64,000 nt of DNA, from NCBI GenBank assembly GCA_015680905.1, contig CM027385.1:18792501-18856500 (forward strand). Direction: 5' to 3'. This stretch comes from Coptis chinensis. Lineage: Eukaryota; Streptophyta; Magnoliopsida; Ranunculales; Ranunculaceae. Numbering within the stretch: the first letter of the stretch is position 1; the number at the start of each line of letters is the position of its first letter. Positions 35,620 to 46,834 of this stretch are shown here, piece by piece. The notes beneath the pieces were generated by a model. The model was not told the DNA's origin. It saw nothing but the letters and a program-made list of their open reading frames with translations, and did not search any database. The translations under genes and the position numbers were made by a program.

Positions 35620-38600
35620 AACAAGCAAGTATTGTGGAAGAAAAAGAAGGTGAAGGTAACTTATTTTTTACTTGTCAAAGTGTTGCCGAGCATAAGAATG
35701 ATGTATGGTTTCTTGATAGCGGTTGTAGTAATCATATGACCGGTGACAAAAATCTATTTTTGGACATGGATTCAAGCTTCAATTCACAAGTGAAGATGGG
35801 AAATGGTGTTTTGGTGGCTGTGCAAGGCAAGGGTACAATTGGTGTTCACACCAATGAGGGCACCAAGCGTATTCATGATGTTTTTCTTGTTCCGGACTTA
35901 GACCAAAATTTGCTAAGTGTTGACCAGCTTGTAGAACATGGTTATGGAGTCCATTTTGAGAATGATGGGTGTGTTATCTATGATAAGAAGCATGGGCAGC
36001 AGCAACTCATCAAGAAGTTCCAGATGGAGAAAAATAGAAGTTTTCCATTGGTGTTCAAGTATGAAAGAAATGTGGCTTTGAAAGTGCAATGAACTGATGA
36101 GTCTTGGTTATGGCATCGTAGATTTGGGCATTTGAACTTTGTTGGTCTCAATTTGCTTTGTCAAAAAGTCATGGTACAAGGATTGCCGAAGAGTATTGAA
36201 GATAAAAATGAAGTTTGTGAAGGGTGTACACTTGGGAAGCATCACAGAAAAACTTTTCCAAAAGGTGTAGAATGGCGAGCAAATGAAATGTTTGGTCTTG
36301 TTCATACCGATGTTTGTGGTCCAATGAGGACACTGTCTTACTCAAACAATATGTATTTTATTCTCTTTATTGATGATTACACAAGGATGACATGGGTTTA
36401 TTTTATGAGGGAGAAATCCGAAGTATTTTCTGTTTTCAAGAAGTTCAAAAGCTATGTCGAGAAGCAAAGTGGTCGGTGTTATATCAAGAAGTTGCAAAGT
36501 GGCAATGGGAAGGAGTATAATTCTCATGAGTTTGATAAGTTTTGTAAAGATGAAGGCATGGAAAGACAGCTCACAGTTGGGTATACACCGCAGCAAAATG
36601 GAGTATCCGAAAGAAAGAACCAAACCATGATGGAAATGGCAAGAAGTATGCTACATGAGAAGGGTTTTCCTAAGGTTTTTTGGGCCGAAGCTGTAAATAC
36701 AGCAGTGTACTTGCTGAATAGATGTCCTACAAAGGCAGTATGGGGACAAACTCCGGTTGAAGCTTGGAGTGGCAGAAAACCATCCGTAAGGCATCTCAAG
36801 GTGTTTGGAAGTGTTTGTTATACGCAAGTTCCATAGGAGAAATGAAGCAAGCTAGATGAGACAAGTGAGAAGTGTATCTTTGTGGGTTATAGCTCGCAAT
36901 CAAAAGGCTATAAATTGTATAGTCTCAATAGCAAGAAGATGGTTACAAGCCGAGATGTGATATTTGATGAGAAAGCTAGTTGGAATTGGGATGAAGGCAA
37001 TGTTGAAAGGAAATATGTCTTAGTCAAAGAGGAAGCAGAAAAATCAGCACATGAAGGTGAAAGTGATGAAGACGCACCTCAATCCTCACCAAGGTCAGGT
37101 TCGTCAACACCATCACAGAGTTCTCCAAGTTCATCATCGTCATCTCCACCCTCCACTCCTAAAAGGATAGGAAGTTTGAAAGAAGTAATTAAGAGAATTG
37201 AAAGGTGTAACTTTTGTGTCATGGTACCAGAAAATTTTGAAGAAGCAGTGAAAGATGAAGCATGGGTAAAGGCTATGGAAGAAGAAGTTCAAGTCATTGA
37301 GAATAACAAGACATGGGTGTTAGTTGAAAGGACGATGCATAAAGACGTTATTGATGTGAAATGGGTTTTTAGGGTGAAGTATAATCCCAATGGTACCGTG
37401 CAAAGAAACAAAGCAAGATTGGTTGCCAAGGGTTATTCTCAAAAGCTCGGTGTGGATTATGATGAAACATTTGCTCCGGTTTCACGTCTTGACACTATTA
37501 GAGCTATTATAGCTATGGCGGCACAAAAAGGTTGGTTGTTATACCAACTTGATGTAAAATCAGCATTCTTGAATGGGGAATTGAAAGAAGAGGTGTATGT
37601 TGAACAACCTCAAGGCTTTATGGTGAAAGGAGAAGAAGACAAAGTGTACAAGTTGAAGAAAGCTTTGTATGGCTTGAAGCAATCACCAAGGACATGGTAT
37701 AGTCAAATTGATGGCTATTTCATTAAAAGCGGGTTCAAGAAAAGCAAGAGTTAGCCTACCTTGTACGTAAAATGCAAAGGTACATCTATTTTGGTTGTTG
37801 CATTGTATGTAGATGACCTGATTTTTACTGGTAATGATGCTAGAATGATTGATGAATTTAAGATTGATATGATGAAGAAGTATGAGATAAATGATAAGGG
37901 TTTGCTACATCACTTTCTTGGAATTGAGATATACCAAGAAGATGATGGTGTGTTCATTTGTCAAAAGAAGTATGCTAAAAATATTGTGAAGAAGTTTGGT
38001 ATGGCGGGTTGCAAGCCAACGCCAACACCACTTGTTGTCAATGAGAGACTCATGAAGGAAGACGAGGCGAAGAAGGTAGATGAGACTTTCTATAGAAGTT
38101 TGGTTGGAAACTTGTTGTACCTTGCAGTGACAAGGCCGGATATTGCATATGCTTCGAGTTTGTTGTCAAGATTTATGAGTTCTCCTAGTCACTTTCATCT
38201 TGGGGCAGCAAAGAGAGTGTTACGATACATACAAGGAAGTCTGAATTTTGGCATCAAGTATGATAGAGATGTAGATGTCAAGTTGATTGGCTATTGTGAT
38301 AGTGATTGGGGAGGTTGCAGTGATGATATGAGGAGTACTTTTGGTAATGCATTTTCTCTTGGTTCGGGTATATTTTCATGGTGTTCAAAGAAGCAAGAAA
38401 CGGTGCCTCAATCATCAGCTGAAGCGGATTACATTTCAGCAGCAATGGCGACTTCTATAGTCACTTGGTTGAGAAGAATAATGGAGGATCTCAAGGAGAA
38501 GCAAGAGGAAGGCACGAAGTTGTTTTGTTATTACAAATCAGCCATAGCAATGGCAAAGAACTCAGTCTATCACAACAGGACAAGGCATATAGTGATCAAG

Positions 38601-38774
38601 TATCACTTCATAAGGGAAGTCATGGAGAAAGGCGAAATCCAGCTTGAGTATTGCAAGTCCGAAGAGCAAATTGCGGACATCTTTACAAAGGATTTGTCGA
38701 GGGATAAATTCCAGCAGCTAAGGGAACTCTTAGGAGTCCATGAACATTCCATTAAGGGGGAGAATGTTAACTAA
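35620..38774 (+). pseudogene. copia D pol (protease, integrase, RT, RNase H)
   Basis: Domains in order: protease 'WFLDSGCSNHMTG' (~35706); integrase core with 'HTDVCGP' and 'VSERKNQ' but 'LQSGNGKEY' where the second catalytic Asp should be, so Asp became Gly; RT with '[19 protein letters not shown]' and 'ALYVDDLIFTG'; RNase H with 'YCDSDWGG' and 'SSAEADYISA' but 'CYYKSAIAM' in place of the usual C-D-N-K-S. Nonsense codons lie at 36090, 36834, 36846 and 37752. The frame is otherwise preserved over 3 kb, so decay is moderate. Confidence 0.9.
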
Positions 38775-39044
38775 TATAATGTTAGTGTTAGAGATATGTA
38801 ACTTAATTTGTCATATGCAGAAATAGTACTTTTCAGCTTTATGTCTCCGAATAGAAGGTTTTGAGTAGTCTGCAGATGTATGTTGTAAGAAGTGACATAA
38901 CATGTAAGTAAGACAGTTATAGTGTCATATCTACTCGTAAGTTGTACCAAATATATAAGGGACTATTTTGAGAGTGAATAGATATGAGAGAGAGTCTCTT
39001 TAGAGTGAAAAACCTATCTCTTTGTCTCTACCATTAACCTAACA
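38765..39044 (+). repeat. 3' LTR of copia D
   Basis: Same ends and same length as the 5' LTR, following the polypurine tract. The duplicated target CTGGA follows. Confidence 0.95.
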
Positions 39045-40223
39045 CTGGAGCAGATTTGGCACCTTTGACCAAAACAGTTGTATCTTTCTCAATAGTGATT
39101 GGTTTTTGATGCCATTTGGACCATTGGAAAATAGATTCAAAGAGCTTTCTAAAGGTATATAGGTCAGTGGGTGATTTTACTAGGATTTCTTATGAATTTC
39201 AGTTCTTTTGGGTAAAATTTTGCCACCTTCTTGTGATAAAAAGAGATGAAATTGGCGATTTGTGACCAGGTTGTTGGATGCTTAATTGTGATGTGTTCTT
39301 ACTCAATTCAGTGTGTATATTGCTGATATGGAGTTACTAGTTAAGGTGGAGGAAGAACCAATCATCACAATTGGGTCAATGAAACCTAATACCAAGTACC
39401 CAGAGGTTTACACTAAATTGGCGAGAAGGCAAATACATCTACATGCTTTTCTTTTTATTTGAAATAAATTGATAATAAGTATAAGTATGGTGGGTTGAAG
39501 TCACTTCGGAATATTGTGTTTGATTATTTTTATTATCTTGTTAGTGATTGATGTTTTGAATTAGAAGTTGATACTATTAATATTCGAATCGTAATAGGTT
39601 GAACGTATGACTAAGTTAATTATTATGTGATGCTTCATTGTTGAGTTTGAGCTGTCGAGTGGTTATTTTGGATTCCGACTTTGATTATTCTGTCGTGTTT
39701 GTGGCTATGTTATCTGTTGTTATTGATGGCTGGATTATTATGTTTAATGCGAGTATATTTACACGATAGTAATTACCCGCTAAATATTTGCTAATTAATA
39801 TCATGTCTAAGAATATGGAATATGGTTGGCTTGTTGATTTGTTTTAACTGGATGTTAGGCTCGTCTGTTATGTGAAGTGCTATGAAATATAAAGTTTTTG
39901 CTATACTATGTTGTGTAACTCTTTTTATTTGGATGTAAAAGATTAGTTTGTTGGTGATACTTGTTGGGCGCGTCGCTTTTACGCCCTTACAGATTTTTGT
40001 AGGTGTTTGATTCTTGATCACGCAGACAGACGAGTTGAGACATTATTTGGTTAGAGCTTGAACTGTTTGTTTTTATTTATTTGTTAGTTATCACCCATAT
40101 TTGACTTATTGTAATGGTTTCATTTTGTAAACCAGTTACTTAACTGCTCTGGCATTTGTCGAGACGGTTAAGTAGGCCGGGTCAAAACTAGATATAGTGT
40201 GTTTTTGGGGCGTTAACGCACCA

Positions 40224-40552
40224 CCGTGGATCATTGTGGAAAAAACTAGCACACCAAGGACCGTTGTTGGGAATTGCATCCGCACCTAAAAAGGAAATTG
40301 TCCAAGAAAGATCATGCTGCAGTAGCCGAGACATCAATCTCCAACTCATATATCAGTCATCAGTTGAGTGAAATTCTCCAACAGCTTACCAAGTCCAGTC
40401 CATCTAGCAAAGGTCTATCTGCTTCAACTCATATGTCAGGTAATTTACATGCCTATTTTACTATGCCAGAAAATATTAATTCATGGATAATTGATTTAGG
40501 GGTTACTGATCATATGGCAAATTGCCCTTCATCTCACTACACCATAACATGA
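40224..40552 (+). pseudogene. copia C zinc-knuckle region and protease, second part
   Basis: After the F insertion the sequence returns to copia C: 'VDHCGK' is the start of a gag zinc knuckle and 'NCHPHLKRKL' continues it in another frame. The protease motif at 40480-40515 reads 'SWIIDLGVTDHMANCP'. The catalytic Asp is kept but the usual D-S-G-A-T has become D-L-G-V-T. The frame closes at 40552, 50 bases before element G. Confidence 0.75.
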
Positions 40553-40601
40553 TATTTGTAACATGCACTTTTTTTGCTTTGTAACAGTTTTTTACCATTG
40601 G

Positions 40602-42083
40602 TGTAAAACCCCATATTTTGGGCTTTGTGATAACTTAATGGGCTTAGAATTGGTTATAGTGTTAGGTTCTTTTTGCATAAAGTTTGGGCTGGAGATCAAT
40701 TCAATTCGTTGGGCCAGACTAACCCATTGATCCAAGTTAATAGAATCCCAACAGAAGAAGTTAGAAGCACCTCCACCTGACTCAATCTTTCCGGAAGTCA
40801 ATTTAATGGCGGTGGTGAGACACCAGCTTGGAGAACCTTAGATGATCACAGAAATTCTATATCTTCCTTTGTCATCCAAGTTTATGATTAGTAGATTGGA
40901 TTCTAGACAGATTTGACACCCTTGAGTAACACAAACGTATCTTTCTCCTCAAAACTCGGTTCTGAGCATGGTTTGTTCTTCTAAACACAAGATTCGTTGA
41001 CCTTTCCAATCATGGGGAACGCTTGTATAGGTCGATAAGGCGACTTCATGGCTTTTGATAAGTTTGGGGGACATTTTCCTTACTGCTCTTCAGGATGAAT
41101 AGTTGAGGCAAGTACATCTACATGCTTTTCTTTTTATTTCAAATAAATTGATAATAAGTATAAGTATGGTGGGTTTGAAGTCACTCCTGAATATTGTGGT
41201 TGATTATTTTTTAATATCTTGTTAGTGATTGTTGTTTGGAATTAGAAGTTGATACTATTAATATTTGAATCGTAATAGGTTGAGTGCATGACTAAGTTAA
41301 CTATTATGTGATGCTTGATTGTTGAGTTTGAGCTATCGAGTTGTTATGTTGGATTCCGACTTTGATTAGTCTGTCTTGTTTGTGGCTATTTCATCTAATG
41401 TTATTTTTTATTTTATTTTATTTTATTTTTTGTTTGGTAAGCCTATTTTAAATGAGATCGGTAACTTTTTGATGCTGGCGGGGTTCAAGCCCCAGACCTC
41501 TGGTATCATCTCGCAAAGATTTTACCGACTTTGCTAGTCAACACCTGCTCATCATCATCTGATGTTATTGATGGTTGAATTATTATGTTCGATGCAAATA
41601 TATTTACACGGTAGTAATTACCCGCTAAATATTTGGTAATTAATGTCATGTCTAAGAATATGGAATATGGTTGGCTTGCTGATTTGTTTTAACTATATTT
41701 TAGGTTCGTCTGTTATGTGAAGTGATATGAAATATAAAATTTTATTATATTATGTTGTGGAACTCTTTTTATTTGGATGTAAAAGATTAGTTTGTAGGTG
41801 ATACTTGCTGGGCGCGTGGTTTTTACAGCCTTACAGATTTTGCAGGTGTTTGGTCCTTGATCACGCGGAGAGACGAGTTGAGACATTATTTGGTTAGAGC
41901 TTGAACTCTTTATTTTTATTCATTTGTTAGTTATCACCCGAATTTGATATTGTAATGATTCATTTTGTAAAGCGGTTACTTAGACTCCTCTGGCACTTGT
42001 CAAGATGGCCAAGTAGTTGGGATCTCCTACTCATTATATCTTTGGGTTGGTCAGCTAGGATTTATTGGATTTGGGGCGTTATA
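40602..42083 (+). repeat. 5' LTR of element G, containing a SINE
   Basis: TGTAAAACCCC to ...GGGGCGTTATA (the terminal CA has become TA). It is 1,482 bases; minus the SINE and one TSD copy (164 bases) it is 1,318, exactly the length of the 3' LTR. Confidence 0.92.
41406..41554 (-). mobile_element. tRNA-derived SINE in element G
   Basis: A 149-base insertion is absent from the 3' LTR of G at the matching point (~45149-45163). It is flanked by a 15-base TSD with one mismatch (41391-41405 and 41555-41569). On the minus strand it has a pol III A box TAGCAAAGTCGG (41536-41525), a B box GGCTTGAACCC (41491-41481) 45 bases on, and ends in an A-rich tail of AAAAT units. These are the defining traits of a tRNA-type SINE. 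The family name is not known to me. Confidence 0.9.
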
Positions 42084-44373
42084 GAGTGGCATCAAAGCAT
42101 TAGGTTCAAGTGTCCTCACGGGTAGGGTACCTCTAAGAAGTTTTCAAACCCATGCTTAGGTTTCATTTTGAGGTGAGTTGAGTGAGGGGCGCTTGTTTAA
42201 TGTTTAGAATGTTTGTTTGAATGTCTTTGGACACGTGTTTGCATATGCAAATCTTTGTCGTGCTCATGTTTTAAATTCGGTTTTGATAGGTGTTGTTACC
42301 AACTTAGGTTTGGTGAAATGAGTTTGTCCTTTTGAATTGTTATTGTCTGTAGGTTATGATAAATTTATGTCTTGTTGATTTATCAAAATAAAATGGTTTG
42401 TTTTTCTACCGAGTGATTAAAATGTTTTATTTTTTGTCGAGTTAATTGGTGTTTTGAAAAAGAATTTGGTAGTATGTATTGTAATGGGAATGATGACTGC
42501 AGTGTTTGTACAATGTTTGTGTGTGATTGCTCATTGAATCCCAGGCTGTTCATAATGATTGTTTTTGAGATATTGATTTTCATGTTAGTCATTCGTGCAA
42601 TTAGAATTTGATTGAAGAATATATTTATTTTTGGGTGGTTGTTTTGTACTTTTTCTTATACTGGTGAATTTGATTGTAGTGGATACTTGGTGTTGGTATG
42701 ATTAATGTGTTGTTGGGTGTGTGGCACAGATTGTATGGTAGTTGATAAAATGATGGATTTGGTTCCCTTGGTTATATGTGAATGTATGATGAGGTTATAT
42801 GTGGTTAGTGGGGGGTATGTGTTTGCACCTTTGGGGCCCGTACCTCTCAACTTTCAGGGGGAAGATGACCGCTTGTGAGGACATAGGGCACAAGTGACCT
42901 TGAAAGTTTTGTAATTGTTATATATGCATGTTTACTGGGGTATGTGTATGTGCCTTTGGGGCCGTACCTCTTAACTTTCAGGTGGGAAAATGACCGCTTG
43001 TGCACAAGTGACCCCTGAAAGCTTTGTAATATTTCAAGGAGGGTGTATATTATGTTTAGCCACTTGCGAGGCGCCATAGGGCTTTACCTCATTGGAGGGC
43101 CGCAAGTGTGGTCCCTGGAAATATCTATATATATGGGTTGATATGGATGTTTACAATATGTGTGACTGATATATATATAATTTTGTGGTTAGTCAGAAGT
43201 AAGGTTTGTCACTTGTGAGTGAGGTCTTCGTGTTAGTCCTCCTCAACAAGAGGGAGGTTTACAACCTGTGAGGACTTCGTTGGAAGGAGTTTACCACAAG
43301 TGAGATCCTACAGGGACGGTACCTCTTGTGAAAGATTATTAAGTTATTACTTTATAAATCTTGTAAAAGATTTTTTTAAGTGAAAAATTATTGTTTTGGA
43401 ATTACATTTTATTAGATACTCTCCAATTTCAGTATGTTGTTTTGGAAATTCTGTAGTTACATTTTATTTTATTGTGTACTTTCGTCATTATTTCTTTTTA
43501 ATGTGGTTGTACTTGCCATATAGTGTTACGAACTATATTGTTGGTTATCTTCTACATAAAACCTGAACAACATGTTATGATGGAACCCCCATATATTGTT
43601 GATTTTTACATGTGATTAAATGGGGGAATGAGAAATTGGAGATCAAACACTTTGCCAGTGAAAATGAGATTGATTTTGTGATTGTTAGTTTGTGGTTGAA
43701 ATTAAAATTTACTTAAAGAATTGACCTGAGGAGTTTTGTTTCATTCAATTTCGCAATGAATTTTCACTTTTGAATTCAAGTTAATATAATTTGTAATTAT
43801 TGATTATGAGATCCATTGGTGGTAAAAGCGACTATTGGGTAATCTAGTGGAGAATCGTGGAGTTGCTATGATTGGGCTAATACAGGTTAATATTTTAGTT
43901 TACATATTTGGATTTGGATATCAAATGTGAACTTCACAGTTAGAAGACTTCAACTGTTCTTATTGTCCCTTGATCCTTTTACGATTGTGATTGCCTTGTT
44001 GATTCCTTTCTCAGTAACTTTTAAGCTTTGGTAAAAGTTTGTCGATAATGTATGCATCTTTTGTATATTGAGGTATGATATGGTTTTCTTAGTTCGAAGT
44101 TTTAAGAGTTCCTGTTACAGTTTACCCCAGATTTGATTATACACTGACTATATAAAGGACTTTGTGGTGAAATAGAATTGAAAGTATATTAACTAATTGT
44201 GTGACACGACTCCTCACACTATGGTGTATGGTAATTGATTGGGTATTGGGTAGCAACTTTGGAATGTGTCGAGCTAGGTTGTGTATATCTTATCTCTCTT
44301 GAGTGTTATTTGACAAGGTTTAAGGATCAATTGAATTTCGAGGACGAGGACAAATTTTTTAAGGTGGGAAGAA
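42084..44373 (+). other. non-coding interior of element G with hairpin repeats
   Basis: No open frame resembles a retroelement protein. Two tandem units, about 42814-42938 and 42939-43040, share 'cctttggggcc', 'taccc/tct..aactttcagg' and 'atgaccgcttgtg'. Each can fold: 'aactttcagg' pairs with a downstream 'cctgaaag' or 'cttgaaagtt', and 'cttgtg' with 'cacaag'. Weaker relatives lie near 43066-43120 and 43205-43330. Such structure could serve RNA packaging; that is speculation. Confidence 0.6.
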
Positions 44374-45691
44374 TGTAAAACCCCATATTTTGGGCTTTGT
44401 GATAACTTAATGGGCGTGGAATTGGTTATAGTGTTAGGTCCTTTTTGCATAAAGTTTGGGCTGGAGGTCAATTCAATTCGTTGGGCTAGATTGATCCATT
44501 GATCCAAGGTAATAGAATCCCAACATAAGAAGTTAGATGTACCTCCACCCGACTCATTCTTTCTGGAAGTCAATTTAATGGCTGTGGTGAGAGACCAGCT
44601 TGGAGAACCTTAGATGATCACAAAAATTCTATACCTTCCTTTCTCATCAAAGTTTATGATTAGTAGATTAGATTCTAGACAAATTTGACACCTTTGAGTA
44701 ACACAAACATATCTTTCTCCTCAAAACTCGGTTTTGAGCATGGTTTGTTCTTCTAGAAACAAGATTCGTTGACCTTCCAATAATGGGGAACGCTTGTATA
44801 GGTTGATAAGGCGACTTCATGACTTTTGATCCATTTTGGGGACGTTTTCCTTACTGTTCTTCAGGATGAATAGTTGAGGCAAGTATGTACATCTACATGC
44901 TTTTCTTTTTTACTTCAAATAAATTGATAATAAGTATAAGTATGTGGTTTTTGTGGTTGATTATTTTTTATTATCTTATCAGTGATTGATGTTTTGAATT
45001 AGAAGTTGATACTATTAATATTCGAATTGTAATAGGTTGAGTGCATGACTAAATTAATTATTATGTGATGCTTGATTGTTGAGTTTAAGCAGTCGAGTTG
45101 TTATGTTGGATTCTGACTTTGATTAGTCTGTCTTGTTTGTGGCTATTTCATATGATGTTATTGATGGTTGGATTATTATGGTTGATGCAAATATATTTAC
45201 ACGGTAGTAATTACCCACTAAATATTTGGTAATTAATGTCATGTTTAAGAATATGGAATATGGTTGGCTTGCTGATTTGTTTTAACTGGATGTTAGGTTC
45301 GTCTATTATGTGAAGTGATATGAAATATAAAGTTTTTATTATATTATGTTGTGTAACTCTTTTTATTTGGATGTAAAAGATTAGTTTGTAAGTGATACTT
45401 GTTGGGCGCGTGGTTTTTACGCCCTTACAGATTTTGCAGGTGTTTGATCCTTGATCAAGTGGAGAGACGAGTTGAGACATTATATTATTTGGTTAGAGCT
45501 TGAACTCTTTGTTTTTATTCATTTGTTAGTTATCATCCATATTTGACTTATTGTAATGATTCATTTTGTAAAGCGGTTACTTAGACAGTTAGACTGCTCT
45601 AGCACTTGTCGAGACGGTCAAGTAGCTGGGATCTCCTACTCATTATATCTTGGGCTGGTCAGTTAGGATATATTGGGTTTGGGGCGTTACA
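44374..45691 (+). repeat. 3' LTR of element G
   Basis: TGTAAAACCCC to ...GGGGCGTTACA, 1,318 bases, without the SINE. Confidence 0.93.
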
Positions 45692-45890
45692 ATTGGTAAG
45701 TTGCCTATGCTATATGAGAGTTAGTAATGATGTTTAGTGTTACACTTAATAGGCATCTTATACAATGTACTATACATTTTTTTGCACTTTGATTACTATA
45801 CAATGTACTATACACTTCCAACATCGCAGTTTCATGATATCCTCTCCAAGTTGGGTTTGATGGATATCTTCACACCAACTTAAGGGGGAG
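45692..45890 (+). pseudogene. copia C 3' tail and polypurine tract
   Basis: After element G, the sequence reads into 'ILSKLGLMDIFTPT' and a stop (about 45838-45882), which is the standard C-terminus of a copia polyprotein. 'aagggggag' follows directly. A duplicated 'tatacaatgtactatacac/t' phrase lies near 45758-45808. Confidence 0.72.
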
Positions 45891-45989
45891 TGTGGGAGAA
45901 CAAAGGGTGTGCGCCCATTAGTCTAGTCGGTTTAGAGAGTAGTTTCTATAAGTGAGACTCCACCTTTTAGAAATAGCAATGCACGATTG

Positions 45990-46042
<53 letters not shown>

Positions 46043-46164
46043 TATACATAACCATAGACAATAAATAAATACATTTATTCTCCAGTGGACGTAGGAAGCC
46101 GCAATAGCTCCGAACCACTATACATCTTGAGTGTCATCTCTTTAACTCTCCATTATTAACTACA
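45891..46164 (+). repeat. 3' LTR of copia C with AT microsatellite
   Basis: It runs from TGTGGGAGAAC to ...ATTAACTACA, 274 bases, preceded by the polypurine tract. Relative to the 5' LTR it lost bases near 'gtgcgccc' and gained an AT-dinucleotide run at about 45993-46047. The 5' LTR has only 'gtgcatataacc' at that point. Confidence 0.9.
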
Positions 46165-46401
46165 ACTCTACAATTACTTTTTGGGTTTGCCTATAATTTA
46201 AGTTAGTTATGGAATATGCTATTGTTTCTTTGGTGTGAGTGCGTGACCAAGAATACTCATTTTGTTTTTTTAGAGTTGCATGCATCTCAATTCTGTTTGT
46301 TGAGAATTTAGTTATTTGAGATCTTAAATGTTTCTCAGCATCATACGTACTCATTGTTAGTGTCATACTCATTGTTAGTCCCTTCAATGGATTATTTTGG
46401 T

Positions 46402-46714
46402 TGATGAGAATTGATGCAAGTATATTTGTTAGTCTGCTAGGTAGATGTTTCTGCCATGTGTCATGTTTGACTTAGTATTTAGTTTTTAGCTATTTTAGAG
46501 CATGTAGTTTTGTATTTCAGTTTAGAAGTTCATAGTGGGAATGCCCACTACGAGTATTGAGTCATATATATTAGGCAGTCTCTTCCAGTAGAAGGAAGAG
46601 AGTCTCGTATGTATTAGTTTCCTTCATTTAGACTTTAATCTAAAATAAACTAAGTTTTGTTATTCAGACTTTGAAGTTCCACATTTCCTCACATATCTCC
46701 TCTTTAAACCAACA
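46402..46714 (+). repeat. 5' LTR of copia E
   Basis: TGATGAGAATTG to ...AAACCAACA, 313 bases, three bases before the primer site. Confidence 0.95.
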
Positions 46715-46834
46715 TTGTGGTATCAGAGGTTTTGGTTCTTTCAATTGGGCGTTTTCTAGTATTTTGTGGAGAATTGAATTATTGTAGCAAAATCTTCACA
46801 AAGAGGTAGTTCCTTATTTGTTTTTGGGTAATTC

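Larger units (their letters stand above)
34221..39044 (+). mobile_element. Ty1/copia element D, complete structure
   Basis: 4,824 bases with 280-base LTRs at 34221-34500 and 38765-39044, perfect TSDs CTGGA (34216-34220, 39045-39049), primer site TGGTATCAGAGC (34503-34514) and polypurine tract 'aagggggag' (38754-38762). It codes gag-protease-integrase-RT-RNase H in one frame except a shifted piece in gag. By my hand count the LTRs differ at about 19 positions. It is inserted in LTR F. Confidence 0.95.
18448..40223 (+). repeat. solo gypsy LTR F inside copia C gag, itself interrupted twice
   Basis: The start (18448, 'tatagaaccccatattttgggc') matches the start of the G LTRs, and the block 39050-40223 matches their distal two-thirds. 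Nested within it are Athila A and copia D. Net length is about 1.6 kb. Flanks are CCGTC (18443-18447) and CCGTG (40224-40228), a TSD with one mismatch. Gag of copia C reads continuously across it ('KKGTV' then 'DHCGK'). With only one LTR and no internal region I call it solo. Confidence 0.7.
40602..45691 (+). mobile_element. non-coding Ty3/gypsy-type element G (LARD-like)
   Basis: 5,090 bases with LTRs at 40602-42083 and 44374-45691, perfect TSDs ATTGG (40597-40601, 45692-45696), a degenerate tRNA-Met primer site 'tggcatcaaagc' at 42087 and a polypurine tract 'aaggtgggaaga' before the 3' LTR. The 2.3-kb interior has no gag or pol, so it must have moved with enzymes from a related element. LTR F belongs to the same family by its ends. 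Confidence 0.93.
17368..46164 (+). mobile_element. Ty1/copia element C, host of further insertions
   Basis: The element has LTRs at 17368-17632 and 45891-46164 and is flanked by perfect TSDs ACTCT (17363-17367 and 46165-46169). The primer site TGGTATCAGAG follows the 5' LTR at 17633 and a polypurine tract 'aagggggag' precedes the 3' LTR. Net of nested insertions only ~1.9 kb is its own: gag, a zinc-knuckle/protease piece and the tail after RNase H. Integrase, RT and most of RNase H are missing, so it was a deletion derivative. Confidence 0.9.

Noticed and set aside
45993-46047. AT run as a matrix-attachment or origin element
   Set aside because: It is a simple dinucleotide expansion in one LTR and no other supporting motif is present.
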